From an uncultured Lachnospiraceae bacterium (GTDB lineage: Bacteria; Bacillota; Clostridia; Lachnospirales; Lachnospiraceae), in contig CAKZZH010000094.1 in NCBI GenBank assembly GCA_937885345.1, positions 1 to 14,202 of the forward strand: a DNA stretch of 14,202 bases, in the 5' to 3' direction. Shown here piece after piece: positions 7,229-12,779 of the stretch. Position numbers and translations under genes: made by a program. Each line of letters opens with the position of its first letter. Position 1 is the first letter of the stretch. Under the pieces are notes generated by a model. It ran no database searches. It saw only the letters and a program-made list of their open reading frames with translations, and had not been told where the DNA came from.

Positions 7229-7316
7229 CGGAGATGGAGGGATTTGAACCCTCGCGCCGCGTTAACGACCTGCACCCTTTCCAGGGGTGTCCCTTCAGCC
7301 TCTTGGGTACATCTCC
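7229..7316 (-). tRNA. tRNA-Ser (anticodon GGA)
   Basis: Reading the minus strand from 7316: acceptor GGAGATG pairs with CATCTCC next to discriminator G at 7229. The anticodon stem CACCC/GGGTG encloses the loop CTGGAAA with anticodon GGA. A long variable arm typical of serine tRNAs follows, then the T-loop GGTTCAAATCC. CCA is not encoded. It reads UCC and UCU serine codons and is the last gene of a three-tRNA cluster. Part of its T-arm and variable arm is duplicated in inverted orientation just downstream, so its precursor could misfold if the trailer is transcribed. Confidence 0.93.
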
Positions 7317-7359
7317 TTGTATCAACTAAAGCTAAATAAAAATAACTGTATTAAACTAC

Positions 7360-7430
7360 AGCTTAAGACGGGAATCGGACCCGCGACTACAGCTTGGGAA
7401 GCTGTCGTGTTACCACTACACCACTTAAGC
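7360..7430 (-). tRNA. tRNA-Gly (anticodon CCC)
   Basis: From 7430 on the minus strand: acceptor GCTTAAG pairs with CTTAAGC, with discriminator T at 7360 as usual for bacterial tRNA-Gly. The anticodon stem ACAGC/GCTGT encloses TTCCCAA, giving anticodon CCC. The variable loop is short and the T-arm sequence normal. CCA is not encoded. It reads GGG. Its 5' end lies only three bases after the T-run of a terminator-like hairpin, so it has no room for its own promoter and must rely on read-through from the upstream tRNA. Confidence 0.93.
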
Positions 7431-7433
7431 GTT

Positions 7434-7463
7434 AAAAAAGAGTTCCGCACCGAGAACTCTTTT
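7434..7463 (-). terminator. Terminator-like hairpin inside the tRNA cluster
   Basis: AAAAGAGTTC and GAACTCTTTT (7436-7445 and 7454-7463) form a perfect 10-pair stem with an 8-base loop. On the minus strand it is followed by two further T, giving a T6 run ending at 7434. It sits between tRNA-Ser(UGA) and tRNA-Gly(CCC). It would attenuate the two downstream tRNAs, or serve as an RNase processing site. Confidence 0.65.
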
Positions 7464-7471
7464 CTTCAAAG

Positions 7472-7557
7472 CGGAGAGGATGGGATTCGAACCCATGCGC
7501 CCGTGAAGACAAACGGTTTTCAAGACCGCCCCGTTATGACCGCTTCGGTACCTCTCC
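7472..7557 (-). tRNA. tRNA-Ser (anticodon UGA)
   Basis: From 7557 on the minus strand: acceptor GGAGAGG pairs with CCTCTCC, discriminator G at 7472. The anticodon stem GCGGT/ACCGT encloses CTTGAAA with anticodon TGA (UGA in RNA). A long class II variable arm (GTCTTCAC region) and a standard T-loop GGTTCGAATCC follow. CCA is not encoded. It reads UCA and, by wobble, other UCN codons. It is the first gene of the cluster, about 47 bases after the predicted transcription start. Confidence 0.93.
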
Positions 7558-7610
7558 TTAGCACAAGCACTTACCACTTTCATAAAAGTCACGCGCTCGC
7601 GGCAACTGAT

Positions 7611-7639
7611 ATCTTATCAAAAATAGGTACCCGTGTCAA
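7611..7639 (-). promoter_or_regulatory. Promoter of the tRNA cluster
   Basis: On the minus strand a perfect TTGACA (7639-7634) and TAAGAT (7616-7611) are separated by 17 bases. Transcription would start near 7604 and reach tRNA-Ser(UGA) at 7557. It is the only clear promoter for the cluster. Confidence 0.7.
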
Positions 7640-7714
7640 CAATTATTTCATAGCAAAACACACAAGGCTGTAAGGCTGAGATCGTATATATTTTATCGGG
7701 TTGTGATATGCGTA

Positions 7715-7749
7715 AACCGGCATGGCCATTTTATAAGGGCATACCGGTT
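7715..7749 (-). terminator. Hairpin downstream of flavodoxin, possible terminator
   Basis: AACCGG (7715-7720) pairs with CCGGTT (7744-7749), and the stem continues inward with one G-U pair and one mismatch to a 9-base loop. It lies 25 bases past the flavodoxin stop. No T-run follows on the minus strand, so termination is not assured; it may instead stabilise the mRNA 3' end. The rest of 7640-7774 shows no gene. Confidence 0.4.
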
Positions 7750-7774
7750 GAATACGCTTTATAAAATATTCAAT

Positions 7775-8206
7775 TTACATTGAAGCAAGAACTCTTCCGA
7801 GATCGTTAAGTGCGCTCTCGGTATCGGCCGTGGGTGCTCCGAGAATGGTTACACCTTCATCATTGACAACGGTTGCACCGTCTTCCTTGATCCTGTTTTC
7901 CCAGTCTCTCATCCACTCCTGATTGCCCCATCCGTAAGAACCGAAAAGTCCGATCTTCTTGCCTGCGATGACGCTGTCGAGATCTGCCATAAAAGGCTCC
8001 ATCTCCATCTCCTCGAGCTGCTCTGCTCCCATTGAAGGGCATCCGAGTGCAAATGCGCTCGCCTTCTTAAGCTCATCAATATTTGCGTCGCTAACGGGAA
8101 CAACATTTGCATCGCCGCCTGCCGCCTTTACTCCGTCTGCTACCATATTGGCCATTGCCTCGGTATTGCCGGTACCTGACCAGTATACAATATTAACCGT
8201 AGCCAT
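7775..8206 (-). CDS. Flavodoxin
   Basis: A 143-residue short-chain flavodoxin, a cytosolic low-potential electron carrier using FMN. The phosphate-binding loop SGTGNT (10-15) is exact. CPSMG (56-60) and GSYGWG (89-94), with Y91/W93, form the loops that flank the isoalloxazine ring. Length is typical for the family. AAGGAGG lies 11 bases before the ATG. It is the second gene after DUF3793, 75 bases downstream, with no terminator seen between them, so both probably share the promoter at 8928-8956 and its palindromic operators. Flavodoxins commonly replace ferredoxin when iron is short, which fits metal-responsive control. The nearby RibU gene would supply the riboflavin needed for its cofactor. 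Confidence 0.93.
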   Translation of the reverse strand: MATVNIVYWSGTGNTEAMANMVADGVKAAGGDANVVPVSDANIDELKKASAFALGCPSMGAEQLEEMEMEPFMADLDSVIAGKKIGLFGSYGWGNQEWMRDWENRIKEDGATVVNDEGVTILGAPTADTESALNDLGRVLASM

Positions 8207-8281
8207 AATTATATTGTCCTCCTTAAAAGTTTGATTGTTATTGATAACTGCAATGCAGTAATATCCGCATAAATCCGTATT

Positions 8282-8866
8282 TTATACGGCAATGTCGCAA
8301 AGTGTCTTGCCCGCCACCAGAAGTTCCTCGGCAACCATATCCCGGCATTTGTCATAATCCTCGAAGACCTTAAGAGCATCAGGAAGATTGTGATACACCT
8401 TCCAATACCCGCAGTACAGGCAGCCTTCACCTCTCTTCCCTATAAAATCCTTGACATCCTCGAGCGGATATCCGAAGAATACGCCGATCTCGTGAGGATA
8501 CGACAGCGAACCGCTAATGTATCCACGCATTTTCTCACTGAGGACTCTAAGGTCCGCCTCAGGATCTCCATAACCGTATCCGGCAAGAAACTCCCTTATC
8601 TCTGCAGTTGCAAGATGCTCCTTAAGAGGCTTTTGCCTGTAGAGATAAAGAATGACTTTGTCGCCGATCATCCCAAAGCAAAGATATTTAATACCGGCTT
8701 TGATGATCATTTTATACAGGCCTGCAAGCATCTTCAGATCAACCGAAATGATGCATGCAAAGGCTTTGTTCTTAATAAGCGGTGCACAGTTGAGTGCGAT
8801 CGTAAGCGCTATATTCTCGTCAAGAGTTCCGCCCGACTTTATATCTATGATCCTCTGAATGGGCAT
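8282..8866 (-). CDS. DUF3793 family protein
   Basis: A 194-residue soluble protein recognised as DUF3793 by an N-terminal CAPLI block (C27), a central FGYPLEDVKDFI (131-142), and the CLYCGYWKVY block (149-158) with a CxxC pair. C149 and C152, with C27, might bind metal or heme iron, but this is inferred from residue pattern only. No membrane segment is seen. The ATG has GAGG ten bases upstream. In Clostridia I know DUF3793 genes mainly next to flavodoxins and ferrous-iron genes, and this one leads an operon with flavodoxin under two tandem palindromes. A role in iron or redox metabolism is therefore likely; molecular function is unknown. Confidence 0.82.
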   Translation of the reverse strand: MPIQRIIDIKSGGTLDENIALTIALNCAPLIKNKAFACIISVDLKMLAGLYKMIIKAGIKYLCFGMIGDKVILYLYRQKPLKEHLATAEIREFLAGYGYGDPEADLRVLSEKMRGYISGSLSYPHEIGVFFGYPLEDVKDFIGKRGEGCLYCGYWKVYHNLPDALKVFEDYDKCRDMVAEELLVAGKTLCDIAV

Positions 8867-8900
8867 TTTACACAGTCCTCACGGGTAAAATAAAAATAGC

Positions 8901-8918
8901 AGTTAGCATTTCCTAACT
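8901..8918. promoter_or_regulatory. Palindromic operator, copy 1 (AGTTAG-N6-CTAACT)
   Basis: A perfect inverted repeat AGTTAG/CTAACT around six bases, just downstream of the predicted transcription start of the DUF3793 operon. Half-site TTAG/CTAA spacing resembles DtxR/IdeR-family metal-repressor boxes. It is paired with a second copy 23 bp away, centre to centre. Confidence 0.65.
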
Positions 8919-8923
8919 CCATC

Positions 8924-8941
8924 GGTTAGAATACACTAACT
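8924..8941. promoter_or_regulatory. Palindromic operator, copy 2, covering the -10 box
   Basis: GGTTAG/CTAACT around six bases on the + strand, the same pattern as copy 1 with one end base different. It covers the predicted TATTCT -10 element (8933-8928), so protein bound here would block RNA polymerase. Confidence 0.65.
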
Positions 8942-8956
8942 GCTGTTGATTTGCAA
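8928..8956 (-). promoter_or_regulatory. Promoter of the DUF3793-flavodoxin operon
   Basis: On the minus strand TTGCAA (8956-8951) and TATTCT (8933-8928) with a 17-base spacer. Transcription would start near 8921, inside the pair of operators. The hexamers are imperfect, as expected for a regulated promoter. Confidence 0.55.
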
Positions 8957-8991
8957 GTTATTTTTGATTATATTACAGAAGTTCGTCGAGA

Positions 8992-9687
8992 TTATAATTC
9001 CTCTACATATTCAATCCATTCCTGCTTGACTATCTCAGCCATCACATCGACATGTTTCCTCGATGCTCCGAGATCGATCTCAAGTGTTGCGGAGAATTCA
9101 CTCTCCTTGGATTTGCCTTCAATATGCTTCTCCATAGAAACAAGAATATAGCCCGATTCATCGAGCCATTTATGAAGAAGTTCCAGATCGCTTCTGTTTC
9201 GATATTCAATATACAGATGGATTATCCTGTTATGAGATGCAACATACCAGCTGATCTTGGAAAGGACACCTATAACGATCATAATAAGTACAAAAGCAAG
9301 AAAAGAAGCCCATATCATTCCCGATCCGAAAGCTATCCCAAGACATGCGGTAGCCCAGAGACCGGCCGCCGTTGTAATACCTTTTATGGTATTTCTACGG
9401 GTAACGATTATACTTCCGACTCCAAGAAAACCGACTCCGCTTACAACGCCTGCAGGTATTCTGCCGACATCTGCCGAGCCGGTAACATTAAAGATATAGA
9501 TATTGACAATGGTCGTAAGAGCCGCGCCGAGGCAGACAAGCGTGAATGTACGAAAGCCCGCGGAGTGCCTCTTATATTCTCTTTCAAGACCAATAACACC
9601 GCCACAGACCGTGGCAAGGACAAGCCTTATCACGATCGAGAGCGGTGTAAAATCTTCAAGTAAATGCGTTATTGAATCCCAGTTCAT
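8992..9687 (-). CDS. MgtC/SapB family membrane protein
   Basis: A 231-residue protein. The N-terminal half holds about four membrane helices with the family block GGVIGLEREYKRHSAGFRTF (29-48), then VCLGAALTT and the Gly-rich GVVSGVGFLGVGSI. The C-terminal part (about 150-231) is a soluble ACT-like domain. MgtC proteins are linked to magnesium limitation, acid or phosphate stress and, in some bacteria, inhibition of the F-type ATP synthase. The exact role of this orthologue is unknown. The ATG has GAGGCG upstream. It starts 28 bases after the RibU stop with no terminator visible, so it is probably co-transcribed with that gene and thus downstream of the FMN riboswitch. Confidence 0.9.
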   Translation of the reverse strand: MNWDSITHLLEDFTPLSIVIRLVLATVCGGVIGLEREYKRHSAGFRTFTLVCLGAALTTIVNIYIFNVTGSADVGRIPAGVVSGVGFLGVGSIIVTRRNTIKGITTAAGLWATACLGIAFGSGMIWASFLAFVLIMIVIGVLSKISWYVASHNRIIHLYIEYRNRSDLELLHKWLDESGYILVSMEKHIEGKSKESEFSATLEIDLGASRKHVDVMAEIVKQEWIEYVEEL

Positions 9688-9715
9688 AACATCGCCTCAC
9701 ATATGATTGATATGC

Positions 9716-10486
9716 TTATTTTATCACATGACGAAGCGGTTTGTATATAAACATTGTGATCACCGAGACCACCGTTCCTTTGAGGATGTTAAGCGGTGCC
9801 ACGCAGAGAATTACAAATGTGGGGATATCCTTTACATGCGAATTAACCTCGGTTCCCATACCGATAAGTACGGAAATATCCATTCCGTAAAGCTCGGCAA
9901 ATTTGGGGAGAAGATATACAGCGTTGAAAAGTGTTCCCACGACTGTGATAAAAGCAGTACCCACTATGCAGCCGATAAGAGCCGTTTTACGGTTTTTCTT
10001 AATATGGTATACGATCGATGTGGGTACTATAAGGGCGCAGCCCACAACGAAATTGGCAAGTTCACCGACAAATGCGGTTGATGTACCTTTGATAACGAGT
10101 TTCACAAGGATCTTAACCGCCTCGCAGAGAACGCCCGCTACAGGACCGTATGCGAATGAACAGATAAGTACCGGAAGCTCCGACAGATCGATTTTATAAA
10201 ATGAGGGTGCAAAGAAAAGCGGCAGTTCAAAAAGCATAAGAACGCCGGCAATTGCCGCAAGTACGCCGGTTACCGCGATCATTCTCGAAGAAAGGATCTT
10301 CTTCTCAACGGTTTGACCGCTTGCAAGTGCTTTCTTCTCGTTCTGCTTGCGGATAAGAAGCTGTGCAAATAATGCAACGAGAGCTATAAGTGCGATAATG
10401 AGAATAAACTGAAGGAAAAATATAATATTATCCTTGAGTGCTGCCCAGAGCGTAGGCAGATTAAAATAAGATGCTGCTAAGACCAT
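9716..10486 (-). CDS. ribU: Riboflavin ECF transporter S component, RibU-type
   Basis: The substrate-binding membrane subunit of an energy-coupling-factor transporter, expected to take up riboflavin with a shared EcfAA'T module that is not in this window. The 256-residue protein has multiple membrane helices. The family block FELPLFFAPSFYKIDLSE (86-103) with the following Pro/Gly-rich SFAYGPVAG (110-118) is the part that identifies it. An extra N-terminal helix (about 20-45) plus a charged linker precede the usual S-component core. The start is the ATG at 10486 with AAGGAGG seven bases upstream. An in-frame ATG at 10561 lies inside the riboswitch and is rejected. Riboflavin as substrate is supported by both sequence and the FMN riboswitch. 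Confidence 0.9.
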   Translation of the reverse strand: MVLAASYFNLPTLWAALKDNIIFFLQFILIIALIALVALFAQLLIRKQNEKKALASGQTVEKKILSSRMIAVTGVLAAIAGVLMLFELPLFFAPSFYKIDLSELPVLICSFAYGPVAGVLCEAVKILVKLVIKGTSTAFVGELANFVVGCALIVPTSIVYHIKKNRKTALIGCIVGTAFITVVGTLFNAVYLLPKFAELYGMDISVLIGMGTEVNSHVKDIPTFVILCVAPLNILKGTVVSVITMFIYKPLRHVIK

Positions 10487-10494
10487 GGTATATC

Positions 10495-10613
10495 CTCCTT
10501 CTTTCATCCAGACTGTACTGTCGGTACCGGAATCACACCGGTTCAGGCCCTTGCTTTGCAAAGGCTTCGCGGACTTTACCGCCGGTCGGGAATTGCACCC
10601 TGCCCTGAAGAAT
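10495..10613 (-). promoter_or_regulatory. FMN riboswitch (RFN element) controlling ribU
   Basis: The minus strand contains the conserved RFN landmarks in order: CTTCAGGGCAGGGTG, AATTCCCGACCGGCGGTAAA, GTCCGCGAAGC, ATTCCGGTACCGACAGTA and GTCTGGATGAAAGAAGG. The closing P1 stem can pair 10613-10607 (ATTCTTC) with 10501-10495 (GAAGGAG), which includes most of the ribosome-binding site at 10500-10494. No terminator stem with a T-run lies between aptamer and start codon. FMN binding is therefore expected to shut off translation by hiding the ribosome-binding site. The aptamer senses FMN and represses riboflavin uptake when it is plentiful. Confidence 0.95.
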
Positions 10614-10663
10614 TGTGCCTGTTTAATCCGATCGTGAGGCGATCACGCATTCGGCACAGTGAT

Positions 10664-10692
10664 AATCTACACCATTGTTAATTTATTGTCAA
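10664..10692 (-). promoter_or_regulatory. Promoter of the ribU transcript
   Basis: Perfect TTGACA (10692-10687) and TAGATT (10669-10664) with a 17-base spacer. Transcription starts near 10657, exactly where GTGCC can pair with GGCAC at 10619-10615 to form a 5' terminal hairpin ahead of the riboswitch. The promoter begins only 10 bases after the stop of the cyclic-di-GMP gene. Confidence 0.6.
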
Positions 10693-10701
10693 TACGCGGA
10701 C

Positions 10702-12768
10702 TTAATTCCCGCGCTTATCTGAAAGCCACTCCTTTTCGAAACAATCGAGCGTAAGCGCATCGCCGTAGTAGAAGCCTTCAAGCAGATCGGCTTCGCAGCT
10801 TTGGGCGAAAGAATTCTGATGCTCGTTTTCGATACCTTCGAAACATACTTTAAAACCAAGCTCCTTGGAAAGCCCGCAAATGGTCTTGATAACGGAGCTC
10901 TTGTATTTGTCGTTCTCGGCATTGTTTATAAATGAACCGTCGATCTTGACCGCATAAGCATCAAGTTTACGAAGAAGACTGAGCGAAAGATTTCCGGTTC
11001 CGAAATCATCGAGGGATATTTTAACCCCGTGAGCACGCAGTATATCAAGAGTCTGGAATGCTCTGTCCTCATCACGGAACTGGGCGTTCTCGGAAATATC
11101 AAGCACGATATTTTCCGGATTGACACCGATATCATCGATCACTTCCATAAAATCTTCAACCGCTCTTCCACTCATAAGCTGAACGGATGCGATATTTATA
11201 TGCATACTGAAATCAGGAATAATGTCATTCCACTTCTTAAGAGTCTCACACGCATGTTCAAAAACATAATCACCGACATACGAAACAAGTCCGAGATATT
11301 CAACGATCGGAATAAAAGTCTCAGGAAGCATAAGGCCGTATTTATCGGACTTGAGACGAAGAAGCGCCTCCGCGCCGTGCAGCGTACCATTTGAATCGAC
11401 AACAGGCTGATAGTAAAGTTCCAGATTACTGCAGCCACCCGAAATCTCAGCTTTGATATCATCCTCAAGTTCTTTACGGTCGGACTCGTCATCGGGAGCA
11501 ACCGCAGCATACCACTCATATCTGTTCTTGCCGCCCTTCTTGGCCTCGTACATAGCGTAATCCGCCTTCTTGATAAGGTCGGTAGCCACTACTCCGTTAT
11601 CCGGGAAAACAGCAAGTCCCATACTCATGGTGCAATAATATTCAACCTCCATAAGCTTCCATGGCATATTAAATCTGTTACTGATAGTGTCAACAATCTG
11701 AGTTATTTCCTTGAAGACCGAAGGCTTTATGATTATAACAAATTCATCTCCGCCCATTCTGTAGCAGGAATTGGCGATCTGCGGTATCTCTGTAAGTGAA
11801 TTGGAGACCTCCTGAAGGAGCACATCTCCGTAGTTGTGTCCAAGTCCGTCATTTACCTGCTTAAAATTATCCAGATCAAGGAAGAGAAGAACGCCTCTGT
11901 CCCCTGTCTTCGCGCTTTCCTTGACAATAATATCCAGATCGCGCTCACATTTCATTCTGTTGAACAAACCGGTCAGATAATCATTATTGGCCTGATACTC
12001 AATTCTCTGCTGGTTCTTGACCTTCTGTGTTACATCGATCGCGGTCGCAAGTGTTACATTCTCGCCCGAAATCCATTTTATTTCTTCGAAACGCACATCG
12101 AACCAGGCACCTGTTTCAGGCTCAAATATCTCATCAATACTGCTCTGTCCGTTGGCATAGTACTGCTTAAGTCCGATTCCTATGGCCGACTGAACCGCAT
12201 TCGAGTGAGTGGCAAACGTATTCATAATATTGACCTTAATATGAGCTTTATCAATTACCATAAGCCCCACCGGGACAATATCGAAAATATTCTCAAGCAC
12301 ACGATGCGTCGTCTCAAGTGAATCTTCGAAATTCATTCGCGCAGCAATATTCTGGACGATAAGAGTGATAACGGACATGACTCTTGTCTGTTCGGTATCG
12401 AGAACCCCATCGGAACGTGAAGATACGTACATAGCCGCTTCGCTGCGAAGATAAACAGGCATATAAACAAAATGCCCGTCCTCATTATCGGATTCGCTTA
12501 CCGCCCCGCTAAAAAGCGGAGCAGGAAAGGACGTATCATTAAAATACAGTTTCGCGTCGTCCTGCGCAGTCCTGCCGACCTGCGCGATATTGATGATCTT
12601 ATCCTTCTCTGCGGTAATCTGCAGAAGGAAGATCGTATCAACCTCAAGCGGTCCGATGACATCCTGAAAAAGTGCCTCCACAATACGAAGAAAATCGCCT
12701 TTTTCAGCAAGATATTTAATTACATTAGGAATACTGATCTCTCTCATATTATGCGCCTTACAATTCAT
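10702..12768 (-). CDS. Cyclic-di-GMP signalling protein: GAF/PAS-like sensor, GGDEF and EAL domains
   Basis: A 688-residue soluble protein. Residues 20-150 look GAF-like and 155-250 PAS-like, followed by GGDEF (about 260-420) and EAL (about 440-685). The GGDEF motif (339-343) is intact, as is DLDNFKQVNDGLGH, so diguanylate cyclase activity is possible. The inhibitory I-site is lost (Q330-IA-N333 in place of RxxD). In the EAL domain E467 of EALL, N525, DDFGTG (587-592), KID (608-610), E644 and Q651 are present. The metal-binding Glu of the usual ExTE motif is Asp (D557 in LDISE), so phosphodiesterase activity is uncertain. No membrane helix is seen. The ATG at 12768 is the longest start; ATG at 12747, after TAAGG, is an alternative. 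It lies 11 bases downstream of the methyltransferase ORF, so the two are probably co-transcribed. Confidence 0.92.
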   Translation of the reverse strand: MNCKAHNMREISIPNVIKYLAEKGDFLRIVEALFQDVIGPLEVDTIFLLQITAEKDKIINIAQVGRTAQDDAKLYFNDTSFPAPLFSGAVSESDNEDGHFVYMPVYLRSEAAMYVSSRSDGVLDTEQTRVMSVITLIVQNIAARMNFEDSLETTHRVLENIFDIVPVGLMVIDKAHIKVNIMNTFATHSNAVQSAIGIGLKQYYANGQSSIDEIFEPETGAWFDVRFEEIKWISGENVTLATAIDVTQKVKNQQRIEYQANNDYLTGLFNRMKCERDLDIIVKESAKTGDRGVLLFLDLDNFKQVNDGLGHNYGDVLLQEVSNSLTEIPQIANSCYRMGGDEFVIIIKPSVFKEITQIVDTISNRFNMPWKLMEVEYYCTMSMGLAVFPDNGVVATDLIKKADYAMYEAKKGGKNRYEWYAAVAPDDESDRKELEDDIKAEISGGCSNLELYYQPVVDSNGTLHGAEALLRLKSDKYGLMLPETFIPIVEYLGLVSYVGDYVFEHACETLKKWNDIIPDFSMHINIASVQLMSGRAVEDFMEVIDDIGVNPENIVLDISENAQFRDEDRAFQTLDILRAHGVKISLDDFGTGNLSLSLLRKLDAYAVKIDGSFINNAENDKYKSSVIKTICGLSKELGFKVCFEGIENEHQNSFAQSCEADLLEGFYYGDALTLDCFEKEWLSDKRGN

Positions 12769-12779
12769 CTCAGCCTGTA

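Noticed and set aside
7287..7673. A 128-codon + strand frame across the tRNA cluster
   Set aside because: It is antisense to two complete tRNA genes and the internal terminator, and has no ribosome-binding site; the translation resembles typical mis-annotated reverse tRNA ORFs.
8207..8281. Short palindrome (ACTGCAATGCAGT region) between DUF3793 and flavodoxin as a terminator or operator
   Set aside because: It is only six bases per arm around one central base, with no T-run and no second copy, so it is not distinguishable from chance.
9052..9663. A 203-codon + strand frame opposite the MgtC gene
   Set aside because: The minus-strand MgtC protein has full family motifs; the + frame is Lys/Arg/Ser-rich shadow coding with no ribosome-binding site.
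10487..10561. Longer N-terminus for ribU from the ATG at 10561
   Set aside because: The extra codons fall within the FMN aptamer, while the ATG at 10486 has a perfect AAGGAGG at proper distance.
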